Source of the DNA: Vanilla planifolia
Taxonomy: Eukaryota > Streptophyta > Magnoliopsida > Asparagales > Orchidaceae
Direction: 5' to 3'
NCBI GenBank assembly: GCA_023846275.1
Contig: CM043871.1
Location: forward strand, 29,666,569-29,730,568
Length of the DNA: 64,000 nucleotides
The notes under the pieces were generated by a model that worked only from the letters and a program-made list of their open reading frames with translations, did no database searches and had not been told where the DNA came from. Positions 33,546 through 47,124 of this stretch are shown here, piece by piece. Position 1 is the stretch's first letter. Every line of letters starts with the position of its first letter. The position numbers were made by a program, and so were the translations under genes.

Positions 33546-36500
33546 ATTTTTTAAACGCACGCATCATTAATTTTTTAATATTTTTTTTTACTCTTTTAAA
33601 TTACACTTTTGTAATTGATTCTACTATTGAAATAAAATCGATATATAAAATGAAAATATTATAATTTCTGACATCCGTACAACAGGAAATTGGTTTATTA
33701 TTTAGTATTGAACCGTACAACATCCAACTTGTTAATGACAGGCTATGGGTTTACCTTCCATATATTATGGAATAAATCTGGAATCAGACCATATGTTTGG
33801 TGTTACAACAAAACATTTGAGAATTTTAAGTATAACCAGCTAACCAAGTGAGCAGGCTTAGCTTGGCCCTTCAACATTGACAACTAATTGATTCCAAACG
33901 TTTTTGTTGTTTAGTTAGCTCATCTTGTTTGCTACACGGGGATGCCCTTAATTAGCTAATGGGTACCTACAAAGGACATTCGTTTGCTTAAGGCCACGTG
34001 TTGGCCATTGTCCTTTCTTTTATTTGTTGGTTGGTCCTATGTTATTTAGTAGCACATTTGTCACCAAGGGTGAGCTTCAGCTCATGATGCCATGACGTGG
34101 TGACCCATGGATTTAAAAAATGCTCATGCAATCATTTGAAGCTGAACCAACCTTGTAAGCCAAGTTTTGAAAGGGCTCTCACTTGAAGTGCACTTAGGAG
34201 TAAGGCATAAGTTAGAGCGTTAATGGTGGGAAGGAATCAATGCCATGCAATGATATTCAATAAAGAAGTATCAAATGCAACTATTGATTCCATAAGTTTT
34301 CATGGGATGCATTTTTCTTTGTTGTGGGTTGGAAGCTTTTCCTTTGGAGAAAACATCAAGTTTGTAGAAAGAAATACTGTGATTTTCAAAAAGAGGTTTT
34401 GAAATTGTAATTCTTTTGATGGGTTTGTGGTGCTTTAAGTACTTCTAAACATGCATTCTTTTTGAAAAAAAAAAAAAAAAGAGAAATCATGAATATTATT
34501 CATGGTGAATTTGAGTGAGATTGGATGCTTTTGAAGTAAGTGGACCAAAATGTCTAAATATTAAATTGGATGTAGAAATAAAACAAAATATTAATGTTAA
34601 TAAAAAGGTTAAGTACTAATCAATCTTCTAGAAATATGTTAAGAACAAGTGGAGCTTAAGGATTAAAATTTAGGGAAATAATTAAAAGAATTTGTTACCC
34701 ATGAAATGTTGAATTAAGAAGACACTTCAAAAGCAATAAATATTACGAACTCTTCGTATCCTTATCCTATAAAATAGCTTCTCTAAATTAAAAAGATGGG
34801 TGAAGAATGAAACAATGTCCACCAAATTCTTGTATAGAGTATGGCTTTGTCAACAATGGTCAGTGAAGGACAATAGAACCAACCCAATTAAATAAGAACA
34901 AAATTAAACATGGGTATACCAATTTTTTAGTTACATTGTTTTTATCAAGTTTTAGTTATAATTTAAGTATTGTTGTTTAAACAACTAAATAAAAACTTAT
35001 TGATGCTAGTGGATAAAACCTTCTTTTATGCTTATCCTATTTTTATCAACAAGATTGTGGTTTATCAAACATGGTTCACATAAATCTTTACCCAAACCAA
35101 TTACATTTGCACAATAAAGATTTTTCAATTTGCCATTCTAATTGTTCCTTTCATGATTGATTTCATTGTTGTAAAACATGAATGTAATAGAAATTACTCA
35201 TCTAAGGTAAAGAGAGGTTAAAAGAGGACCAGGAAATATTGTTTTTGAGTTGGCCATTTTGGATGACGTAGCTTGATGCTAAAGAAGAATATTCCAACTT
35301 ATAAGATTCCTCCTACTATAAAAACGTCTAAGGATGCAATAATCACCTCTTTAAAGAGAAATCCAATTTAGAAGTTAAATATTTGAATTTTAGAACACTT
35401 AAGGTTTGTTTGGTTTGGGGTTAGGCAATCATTCCTTGAGCCAAGAATTATATTAAGTTAGTGGAGTTAGTAGGTTTAGTGGATTATAATTAGAAGACAA
35501 GACTTGGTGCAAGGATTGAGTAAAGGAGAAATGTAAAAGTAATATGAATATCTCTCTAAAGGGCTAAAAGAATAGAAATAGAATTGTGGTTTAACAAGAG
35601 AGGCGTGAATTATTTGGATTAAAATTTTAATTTTTTAAAAACTTATTTAAAGAAAATATTTTAAGGTAATTAGTTTAATAAGTTAGAGAAACATTTTATA
35701 ATTTATTTTTGTGTAAATTTTAATTTTATTTTAAAATATATTAATTTTTTTAATAGTTTTTTTAAATTGTTCACAAACCTAATTTTTAAGTAAGTATATA
35801 TCATATTGGTATAACAGAAATGTGTCCAAAATTTGCCCAAACTATATTACTTGTTAAATTTATCATACTTATACGAAGAATATAACACACTAGTATAGTA
35901 ATACACATTTTAGCTCGACTTAATTATACTGATATGACTATAAGATCATTTAGGTACGATATACTAAACTCATAATTTAAATTCTCAACTTTTAGTACAT
36001 GACTTATTAAACATACAAATATGAAAATCTTATAATATTTATACGATACTATAATCTTTAGCTCATTGCATCTACTGTATGAGATATGGTATTATATTAT
36101 ATGAAGTTGTAATATTTTGTCTTAATATACACTTTTTGAGTAACCCTTTAGTATACTGGTATGATAAGAATATCATACTTGTACAAAAAATTAAAACTGA
36201 AACAAATCACTCAGGATCACATCTAATTGATGCACTTTTTGATGCCATGTTAAGTGGATCATATTTCATGATAATAAAATTATACAAATACAAAAAATGT
36301 AAATAGTGTATCACTTGAACTACTTTGCACATTAAAGATATTGGTCATGCTATGCATATGTAGGCTTTTATCCTTAATGTTCATTAGAGCATATTAATAA
36401 TCACACATGAAGCACAAGCAACCATTCCACCAAGAGCTGAAACAATAGCTCGATTATTTACATGTTAAACCATATTTGAGTAAAGCCGCCAACACTCCTT

Positions 36501-39300
36501 GATATGTCTTCAAATGTGAATTGCTCAATGAAATATTTGATCAAACTCTCTGATTGATTAAACTTTATTTGATCTTGAGATGCATTATCAAAAAATCACT
36601 CAAAGAAAAATATTGATAATAATAATATAATAGTTTTGTTATCATCAAACAATTGGTGCACGACAAATAGTTTAATAGTAGGTAGTAGGAAGCTGTATCG
36701 AGCAATTGGTAGGGAATTGCATATGGTATTCCTTTTGAGCATACCAGGTGATCAGCCCCATTGGATTATTTTAGACTTTCTACTTTTACTTCTTTTGACC
36801 TACTTAAGCGCTTGTTTTTTCAAATTTCAAAAAAGGAAATATTATATGCTTTCAATCCGTTAACCTTTCTTGAGCTATAAAGTGAATCTGAGCAAAGGCT
36901 TGGCATTTAGTGTAAACTTAGGTGATGGTGTGATGTTACAATGCCTTCTTCTTTACCATCGTATATTGTGTGTTGTTAAGCTTATTTTCGTGTTTTTCAT
37001 ACCTTAATTTTTGTTGTGACATTGTTTTTGAGTGTTTGTCTTAATGCTTTGATTTGGTTTTTCTTATGATTGTGCTAAGATTGCAAAACGTACTTCAATA
37101 AATAGATGATACAATATTCAAGCTGAGATTACTGAAAAACCATGCTTATCTTTTGTTGATATTTAATGGATCTGTTAAAGTCATTTTCCTAAGCTAAATT
37201 TGCTTCAAAAATACTAATAATGTTGATCTCGTGGTGAACACATGAACATATGCAATATTTAACGTTAGGCTTTTCTCAAGAAATTCAACAAGTTTTCTTG
37301 CTATTTCACTTGATTAGAGGTCATACAGCAATGCACTTAAGTCTTCTGAAAGATAAGTTTACTTTCCTTCACCTAAAATTTTAAGTAGTTTACTAAATCC
37401 GTTATCCAATTATCCCTTATAACAATGCATTTTTTAAGGTTAAACTGCATTTAGAAAATTTTTTCAAATCACTTCTCTTGGGTTTGTACTCAAAAATAAA
37501 TTAGCAAGTACTTAAAAAAATTCATTTTTTGTAAGATCATTAGTTTGAAAATGGTCATTCACTGGTAACAACATTTAAGATTACTGATCAGCCTTTCCAC
37601 AAAGTTGTGGTTCGAGTGATGGTTGCGACTTATTTGCACAAATTCATAGAAGTATGTTGAATTTTAGGGTGTGAAAAAAGAAAAAATATTGATTGTGCAA
37701 CCAAGTGAAGATGGGTGTACCTTTTGTAACCCTAATTATCTTTTATCTTTGTCCCTATAAAATCATTATGGGATTGCCATGAAGAGTTTTATTGTATACA
37801 ATTTGTAGGGTAAGTTGTGATTGCAACTAATAATCTCTTCTTATAGTGACATTTATGGACAAACCAATTCCTTCATAAGTTAGGTTGGCATATGCTTTCT
37901 TAATTAACAATTAGGAAACTGTAAGCTCCAAAGGATTACAGAGTTTGTTTCTTGAGTGTAACCCATCGCATCTGATTCATTAAACGAGCTTAGAAGTAAG
38001 ATTTTCCTATGATCAGCACTTGTGCTAAACAACCCACATAATTAACCTCTACTTAGCAGAACGAGGAAGTCACAGCACTGTAATAAATTTTACATCTGGA
38101 GCTCAGGAAAAATGACTCTTCTCCCTTGTTCATGAAGACTACTTTTGTAAGATGGCCCAGAGTCGATCCACAGTTGGCATCAAACTAGTGACTTGCTATT
38201 CCTTTAGTTCCCTTGAGCTGGTAGCTGATTATGGTGTACTACAGTTGTTCTTCCGTTTTTATCCCATTTACTGTTTCCATATGCTATGTTGCTCTTTACC
38301 TGGACCAGCTCAAGCTGCAGTTACCCATCATCAGTAGATTATTGACAAAGTTAGAGAACGAAGTACACTACCAAGCTGTAATAGCATGGCCCATAGGCAG
38401 ATGCTACTGTGGGAATAAGAGGGTCTTCTCCCAGAGTTGTGTATTAGCTAAGATTTCGTTGAAGAGCTCAGCATGTGGATGAGCAGCAGAAGTAGTCTAA
38501 TATGAGAATTCTTAAAGAATTCAAGCGGAACTATGAATTTTAATGTTGGTTTCATTTGTTTACATGTATTTTAGAAAAGGGAAAAATGGAACTTAAGATA
38601 ATTCAAGAAGGGCAGCAAATGTTGATTTGTTAGATGGAAAGAAAAATGATGAGCCTAGGAAGACTTGAGTCAATGACAGATGAGTTTCATTTTATTTAAC
38701 AGAACTTAAGTTATTTGAATTGTTTTTGCGTTTGTTTGTGAATATTTCATGAATTTAGAAAGATTTGAAATAAAATTTTTTAAAAAAGAGATTTATGTAA
38801 AAAAAAAATCAATTTTTTTTGTGGAAAGTTTTTATCAGAATTTTGATGCTTACAAATTTAGAAGAGAATTTTTTTAAAAAATGATTAAAAAAGGTTAATA
38901 AGCACAAACCATGTTTTTTTAAAAGTTATTATAGCAATACAAAAAGGATCAGTTTGATTTGTTTTTTGAATATTCGAGAATATAGAAGGGAGTTAAAATG
39001 TAAATTGAATTTTAGTTTAAAAAGGGCTTTTGAAATTGTGCTTTTTACGAAGGTTTGAAGTTGTTTATTGTTACAAATATGTACACAATTTTACATCGAA
39101 TTTATCAATGGAAAATAACATAAAATCAAAAACTAATTTGGAATGGAGTATACAATAAAGGAGTTAGTAAATATAGTCATGATATCTTTTCATAATAAGC
39201 GATTGTGTAGGAGGAATTGAAGGAATATATCGTGTTAAATATTCATGGAATAAATTTCCATATTGATTCAATGGTCCATAGAATATTAAGATCACTTATT
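33546..39300. other. AT-rich intergenic stretch without recognised genes
   Basis: An A16-17 tract lies near 34465. Around 35800-36200 the words TATACTGGTATGA and ATCATACTTRTAC recur in diverged form, suggesting an old duplication. The section 38000-38500 has balanced composition and two overlapping open frames (38152-38337, 38231-38482 +) without a recognisable domain; they could be a decayed exon. Nothing else is supported. Confidence 0.45.
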
Positions 39301-39307
39301 TGGAGAA

Positions 39308-39860
39308 TTTAGATACACACCCTTAAATAGCCCCACTCAAGTTGGATAGATAAGGACTTGAACTCCATAGCTTGTAAATGTTGAAAAACATTCAACCCTT
39401 TTATGAAAGTATCACATAATTGCAATTTAGTTGGAACAAATTTGGGAACAAAGAGATTGCAATAAAGATGATCTTAAATGAAATGTCAATAGATCCCAAT
39501 GTGCTTTGTTCATTCATGGAACACCAAGTAATGTGTGGATGGCTGATTTGTTTTCACAATAAAATTCTATTGTTTTTCCTATGTTAAAAAGTAATTCTTT
39601 AATTGAGTTATTCAACCAAATCAATTATGTTGTAGTAATGGCCATTGCACAAAACTTAGCCTTTGTACTTGATCTTGAGACCATTTTTTCTTTGATTTCC
39701 AATTAATGAGAGAATTATCTATAATCACAATGAAATTAGTAACAAATTAATGTGTTCTAAGACATGTTGCCCAATTAGTATCACTATAAGCTTTAAATTT
39801 TAAAGAAGCATGATTGGACAAATTCTAGCTTTAAAATCACTTTAAGATACCAAATAAGTC
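39308..39860 (-). mobile_element. Copia RNase H fossil (3' end of pol)
   Basis: Reading right to left with frame changes: LKAYSDTNWATC, then NSLINWKSKKK, a degraded SRSSTKAKF-like block, FYCENKSAIH, then KLQLCDTFIKGLNVFQ and finally SIQLEWGYL before a stop near 39308. This is the standard order of the Ty1/Copia RNase H end (YSD-DWA, SWKSKKQ, CDN-SAI, L-D-FTKGL, a glycine-rich end). Upstream RT was not recognised, and the LTR expected just left of 39300 was not delimited. Confidence 0.75.
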
Positions 39861-41169
39861 ATTTTGCCATGTTAGTGACATAGAAAAATAAGCTAGATGG
39901 AAATCCTATAGCTGCATGAGAGGAAGGAGATGAGGACAGAGAATAGTGATGTAGATGGGGGTAAATTTAAATTGCAACTTGAATAAGTTTCATAGTGCTA
40001 CCCAAATGAACATAAATCACAACCTATTGTTATGCACGCATGAACAATAAAAATCATAGTTTTTGATAAAAGGAATACTAAGCAAAAATTATTCTTTTTT
40101 TTAATCTATATTATGTTTTTTAAAACGATTACTATACAAATCTTTAGACCCAAAAGTAAAAATGAAAAAAAATCATTAACTAATAAATGATGAAAAGTAT
40201 AAGAAACTATAAAAAAAAGATAAAAAATATCATAAGAGCATTATATTTGACCAATTGCAACCTAAATAAAATAAAAAATATTAATCAACTAAGAAAAGAA
40301 TTATATTGGCCAACTAGAATAACTTAACAATATCCTTCTAATGCTGCATGTCCTATCTTAGCTAGTGTAGAAGAAAAGGAGTTTACTTCCATATCTCAAA
40401 AGTACATGAATGGAATCTAAATTATAATTTAACACTATTTGAGAATCTTATTTATTTGGTATATAATTTGATAAGGTTATTTTCATTATTGTGTGGGACG
40501 AATACCAAAAGGAAGAAGGTAGACAAAAAAAACATTATTAAAATGTTAAACAAGTTAGAAAAAACATAAACAAAATTTATAAAAACAAAAAATTAAGGAA
40601 TTGTTCATTTTAGAAATTTTCTTACAAAGTTTAGGAAACAAATGAAAAAAATATGTGAAAAATGTAATTCCTTATAAAATTTTAAGTAAAGATTATTTAA
40701 TCCTTAAATAATTAGCTCTTTAAGTAATTTCACTATACCTCTAAAATTCTCAAGCATCAGTTGTGGGAAGAAAATTGGTTAGAGTAAGGAAGGGATGTGA
40801 TCAAAGAAGACTTTCTCATTTGAGAATATATTTAAAAAGATGATTCTCATGGAAAACCATGAGAGAGAGGATTTTTTATGGGAGATTCAGGTATTTAGGA
40901 AGATTTTTGTTTAAGAAGAAAAATGATTTCCTTTATGAATTCAATTAAGTTTTGATAAATTAAATAGAATTTTTTATTTTTAAAACATGTTTTAGGTTAT
41001 ATGAGATGCCTTATTTCTCATGCCTCACTTGACCCATAACATAATTTCATATAAAATATTACACAAAACTGGGGTGTGGGGCGATGGTTAAATAAATAGC
41101 TTAAAAAACATTAATATAATTCATACACATAACTTGTTGTTTTAATGCTTTTGAAAGAGGCACAATTCA
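39861..41169. other. AT-rich stretch, probably decayed Copia interior
   Basis: It directly follows the RNase H fossil on its 5' side, where RT would be expected, but no RT motif could be read. No gene seen. Confidence 0.35.
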
Positions 41170-41485
41170 ACACCCCTCTCATGTGCCTTACTCATTCTAA
41201 CAAAATAATTTAGGGAGGAACTATGCTTGTTGCAAATAAGTCTCCCTGCATTGTGGATTGTCATGTTCACCTTTCACAAAGTTATCTAGAAAAGAACTCG
41301 ATCAATTATAGAGTGCCCTCACTCATATTCATGGTTTATCATGCCCATCTCTTTATATAATCACAAGGGTAGAAACTTAACCAACTATGGGTTCATTGAT
41401 CCAATAACCATGGGTTGTTGTGCCCACCATCTCTTGTTTTATCGTAAGCTCAAGTTCTTGAGAATTTAATCAGAGAAAGCCACAT
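41170..41485. repeat. Four diverged tandem copies of a ~79-bp repeat
   Basis: Copies start near 41170, 41249, 41328 and 41407. The last three begin with matching words (TGTGGATTGTCATGTTCACC, CATGGTTTATCATGCCCATC, CATGGGTTGTTGTGCCCACC) exactly 79 bases apart. Copy 1 pairs with copy 2 through ACAAAATAATTTAGGGAGGAACT against ACAAAGTTATCTAGAAAAGAACT. The copies are old and strongly diverged. Confidence 0.7.
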
Positions 41486-44400
41486 TTTACTTTACTTTTC
41501 ATGCTATGTTTATTCAAAATATTTACTTCACTTGGAACATTAAACATTTCTTCTTCCACAATAACATATATCATTTCATGATTATATATATATAACACTT
41601 TTCTTTTTGTTTATTCGACATGTAATAATCAACAATACATTATGTGCAGTGTCCTCTTTTTACAATAAGATGTCACTTATTTTTTTAAAACCATTCATAT
41701 ATATATATATATATATCCATATGAAAAATCATCAATTATAAAGTTTCTTTTTAACATAAGCCTTATTTATTTGAAAACAATAAATCTTTTCCTAGTTTAA
41801 GAAAAACCCCCTCTTTATTATGAGAATCTTCTTCAATTTGAAATAGTCTTTTTGAAAATATTAGACCAACTAAATTTGTATAAAGAAACCAAGATTTTAA
41901 TTCACTTATATATTTCAAGATCAATAATAAACAAGACTTGTAATTGAAACGAAACTCATATTCATTTAACATAACATTAAATCAACTGTAACATTATTGT
42001 TTAGTGGTGAATTTTTTTAAGTAAATAATATGGCTCATAAAGAACTTAATAATATTATAGCATTATTACAACATAAGTATTCAAATCTTCAAACATGATA
42101 TCCATTATAATATAAAAGAAAGCCCCATGTGGGTACTAAGTCATTATCTTCACTCATTACTCTCATAGATTATCATAGATTGCATCTGTATGATCTTAGA
42201 ATTTTTAAGTCAAAATAGATTAAGCCAACAAACATATACTCAATAGGCAATACTACACACATTGAATATAAAATATTATAAATTTTGGTCATATGGTATG
42301 TTGGGATTATGACATATCAATCATAAATAAAAATCATGTATTAAAAAGTATAAAAATGATGCATAACTAACCCATGAAACATAATAAGAATTCATAAATT
42401 CTTAATTTATTACCCTTCTTTACTTGATATTTTTAATTGATAAAGTTCACACACACACACACATAAATGAAAAATATTTTGGACTTTTATCATCAATTCA
42501 AAATTAAATAGATTAGTTTTCTAAAAAAAAAGTGGATATTTTATGGCTATATTGGGTCTTTACCAATATGATCAAGCTATACCTAATTAGGCATATTATC
42601 TCACAATTATATCACTAGTATGCTTTATTTGGGACTCTACCAATATTAAATATCATTTCATGCATTTACAAGAACCTTGCTTATTTTATTAAATGACTTA
42701 ACCCATTTTATTTATTAAATCATGTCCCAAATCTATTTTTCTTTTATTTTAATGTTACACCTCTCAAGTTGGTTAGTAAGGATAGAGCCTTTGCAAGCTT
42801 TGGACCAACCCAAGGTATATCTCTTTTTCCCTCATGTTTGGTTAATTAAGTGCCTTATAAGCTAATTTCCTGAATTAGTCATGATTCTTTAATGTGTTAT
42901 TTTTAGGATTAAATTATACTTAAGATAGGTTAGGTTTTGCAATTCTTTAATCTATGCAAATCATGAGCTAGAATCTTATGTGCCATGAATTTCTTAAAAT
43001 CTAAGAATCAAAGAGGAGAATCATGCAAAAGAGATTTAAAATTTAAATTCTCTTATGCAGCATGCAAATTTGGAAGTGATTTAAGTGAGCCCTAACCGTA
43101 GCCATGATTTCATGTATTGCCTTTATTTTAAGAAGGAATTGGAACTAGCTATATTAGAGATATGAAGTAGTTTCCTTTAGGAAAATTTAAAGAGTAGCCT
43201 TGAGGAAAGAAGATGAAACCTTAGTCATGAGCAAGAGAGTAGATCTAAGCCATGACAAAAGGAGGAGGATCAAACTATGAGCAAGAGAAGAAAAATCCCA
43301 ATTGTAAAGAAGGTTAAAGTGAAGAGGGAGTTGCATCAATTAGAGTAGATTACTACACGAATCAAGAGGTAAGATGAACCTCAAGGTTATGCATTAAACA
43401 AAATACATGTTTGGTAAAAAACTAAGTACTTTGATATATCATGCATAATACTTAATTTAGGGTTTTATCATGAGAATTATTGTAAAGTCAATCACATGAA
43501 AACCTAGTTCAATTAGAAAATTTTAAAAAATTTATCATGCCATCAATAACTTCATAACAAGATGATTTCTATCATGGTTAAACCTATATGGATAAAGAAA
43601 AATGCTAATTTTTTAGTATAGCAATAGTTTCTTAATTTTTATCTTGAAACCTCATAACTCTCTTTCTCTAGTCAAATCCCAAATGTTGTTTTTTGTCCAA
43701 GAGAAGCTTATAGCCTTAGCTATCCTTAACCTTGCAATTTTTCTTAAGCACCCCTAACCTAAGTTCTTGAACTCTTATGGCCAAAAGTGATTTATTGTCT
43801 TGAGTAAACCTTAGAACTTGTTGTCATGGCTCAACTAAGGGCTTTGAGGCATGATTGAGACCTAGTAAGAACCCCTATATGACTTCTATGGAACTTGGAG
43901 CTCTTAGTTTTCTAGGAGTGAAGACTTGGGGAGCCTTTATTTAGCCATAAAAGAAAGCTAAGTTTGAAAGAGGTCTTAGGTAGGCTTAGAAAAATGAAAA
44001 ATGAATGCAACCATGTAAGATTATTAGGATTTGAGATTAAGTTAGGCATAACAAAAGGAAGGATAATCTCAAACATGTGAAATGGTTGATTTGAGAGATT
44101 TAAGTTTACATAAAAAATGGAATTAAGATCAAGTTAGGGGTATAATTATCCTTAAATTAAGGTTAGAGATAAGTTGAGGTTCTTGAGGAAACATTTGATT
44201 TGAATTTAAGTTGGAATAAACCCTCATGTAAACTTAAAAGGAGGGGTTTAAGATGAGCTAGCTTTTAGGTACGCCTTGAAGAAGGATAAGGTTAGCCTTA
44301 GGTATGACTTATAAAGGTTCCTGGGCTTAGGTTTTAGCATGTGAAAATCAAAAAGCAATATTTTTAAGGTTGGACTAAGATCTTATAGCACTTCTTGAGT

Positions 44401-44965
44401 CCTTGAGCATGTCTTAAAGAAGGCCTTGGTTTAGAGAGACCATTAGTTTAAACCACAAATGAAGATTAGAGTTGAGAGAGGGGTCAAATATGGTCTTAAA
44501 AGAGATGTTAAGGCTTGATCAAGGGGATAAATGGTTCTCTTAAGTCATGGCTAAACCTAAGAAAATACTTGGATATAAGGGTAAGACCTTAAGATAGGCC
44601 TTTGAAAGCTCTTAGATAATGGGTTGGATACCTTATATAAGTATCTAAGGTTATGAGTGGCTTAGAAAAGGGCCTTGATAAAGGTGTTATGGCCTAACTT
44701 AGTTGAATTGGCATAAAAGGTCTACAATAGAACTCTTGTGAACTCAGGTATTAAGTTGAATAACTTAGATTGGAGCTTAAGATTTAAGAACAAAGTTATA
44801 AACTTGAGTGGAAGCTCAAATGACAACTCACTTGTTTTAGAGCACAGACATTGATTAAGGCTAATGACCAAACTTAGACAAGGATTTTAGACAGTTATGA
44901 TACTCGAGATAATTGATTAAGGTTTTAAATAAATCATAGGATACCCTACATAAACAGTGAGAACC
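41486..44965. other. AT-rich intergenic with microsatellites
   Basis: It contains (AT)10 at 41697-41716 and (CA)8 at 42448-42463. From about 43700 the sequence is dominated by variants of CTTAGG/AAGGTTA words, shading into the tandem array that follows. The open frame 41763-41972 (-) has no recognised domain. Confidence 0.5.
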
Positions 44966-45275
44966 TTAGGGTACCCCAAAATAAGCTACTTATGTTTTTA
45001 AAGAAAACTTAAGAAGCATAGATAGGCTAGTTAGAGAAAATTTTGAGATACCTAGATATATTAGTTAAGATTTTGAGAAAATCTTAGATACCTAGATAAT
45101 TTAGTTAGGATTTTGAATAAACCTTAAGTTAGTTAGGATTTTAGGAAAACCTTAGGATGCCTATACAAGCTAGTTAAAGTTTTAAAGAAATCTTAAGATG
45201 CTTAGATAAGTTACTTATGATTTTGAAAATCCTAAGGTGCCAAAATAAGTTAGGGTTTGAGAAACTCTCCAAATA
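44966..45275. repeat. Degenerate minisatellite, ~42-bp unit, about eight copies
   Basis: The unit is roughly a CTTAGGATGCC block, then TAGATAAG, TTAGTTAGG and ATTTTGAGAAAAC. Copies begin near 44966 (CTTAGGGTACCCC), 45008, 45048, 45085, 45121, 45152, 45189 and 45228. Some are shortened. Period and content are clear by eye, but exact edges are not. Confidence 0.7.
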
Positions 45276-47089
45276 AGTTGATTTAGACTGAGGTTCAATT
45301 AAAGTTGAGCTACACTAGTTGTATTAGTTTCAAATTAAGGCATGAGATAATTTTTAGTTAGGACTAAAGGAAAAAAGAGTGCCTAGTGTGGTGCCCAAAA
45401 CTTTCGAATAGGTTAACATGCTTAGTGCTAATCTTATAACACATTTAGATAAGAGAATCTTAATAAGTTTTATTCATGACTTCCAATATTATGGAGTGCA
45501 AGGTTGACATATAGTAGACTACAAATTTTGAACTCCTATGCAACAAAGAGAAAACCAATTGCTTATAGAACACATATAGAACTTTTGAGGAACTATTTCA
45601 CGCGATTGGAATCCATAAATTATGAAATGTTAGATTACATGATTAGACTCTCATGTTTGGTTGAGTGTCACATGTTTATTAAGAAGTCTTGTGGGATTGA
45701 ATGTGTCAGATTATGTGATTAGACTTCCCAAAATATAAAGTACCAAATCAAATGATTGACTTCCTGAGTATTAAAAAGTACCAATTTTTAGGTCTAAACT
45801 CTTATAAGCAAGGAGAGAGTGTTAGATCAATGGATGAGTATTAGTAGATATTAAATGAGTTAAGATTGTAAATATTATATCATGAAGCTATTGATTAGTG
45901 TAGTTTTATTATAGCAATATCTCAGGTTAGGATCTAGCTTAGTTTGGTAGGCTAAAACCTCTTAAGATATTATAATTTACTTATACATGCTATTTAGTTA
46001 TACTTTGCTTATGTCAATTAGTTATATTTTTATGTTACTATTGATTATTTATAACATGATTTAAGAATCTTTATTGAGCTTCCCAACTCACCGCTTTTAT
46101 TAGATTTAAAGTTACGTGATAGAGTTGATGCATCTTAGTTGTGTTGATGTTATAGTATTTCATTTCATGATGTCGAAATTACAGAAATCAAGTTTTTTTA
46201 ATAGTGATATTTATATTTACTAGAATCAGACACTTATTATGCTTAGTTAATAGTTGTGTGCATATTTTTTATTTAACTTTTATATGACATGTATTGACTT
46301 ATGAATTAGACATGGATCATGTTAGTATATTGACACTGTAGTTTGTGTATGGATTTCATGTTGGACCTTTAAGATTAAAGTTTACAAAACCAAGTTATTA
46401 TTTATTAATAAACAGTTGAAAGGTTTATATATAAACTAAGTTATTGTATGTAGTGAATTATTAAAAAAAGTAAGTTTTAAAAGAGTTTTAATTAGAAGAA
46501 GATTAAAAACCTGTGTTAAAATTTTTAGCTCAACTTTTAGATATTAGAGTTGACTAGGTGTGGCTAAACCACTTGTATACCATCATTTACATAATTACTA
46601 TGATTAGCAATATCAAACATTTCCTTTATGCTTATGTGGCATAATATGATTACATTAAATTTTCATGAAAGTATTATTTTGTTAAATCATGATTATAAAG
46701 TTTTCTACAATTGTATTAGTTAATTGATAATATCATTTCTAGCAATGTAGAGTTAGTTTTGTTATTAAAATAATAAAATCAAACTTAAAAAAAGCTATGT
46801 TATTTATATATATTGATCATATAACATAATGTTTAATATCGTATTTGTATATCTATATGAGGATTAAAGCTACAATTGATACACGAGTTTGTTATATCAT
46901 CATACAAGTAAGATAAGTTCTATAGATGCAATTGTTGCTTAGACATAGGAATAAAAAAGCAAGTTTGATCATACAAAGTATCAATCTTATATGTGTATTA
47001 TCTATTCTTTGAGAGTTTTATTTTTCATTAGCACCATCGAGTATAAAACTTTCTTTTTATGTGTATACAATTTATTTTCGTTTAGGCTC

Positions 47090-47124
<35 letters not shown>

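Noticed and set aside
35800-36200. Recurring TATACTGGTATGA and ATCATACTTRTAC words as a MITE or inverted repeat
   Set aside because: No terminal inverted repeat or target duplication could be drawn; at most an old diverged duplication.
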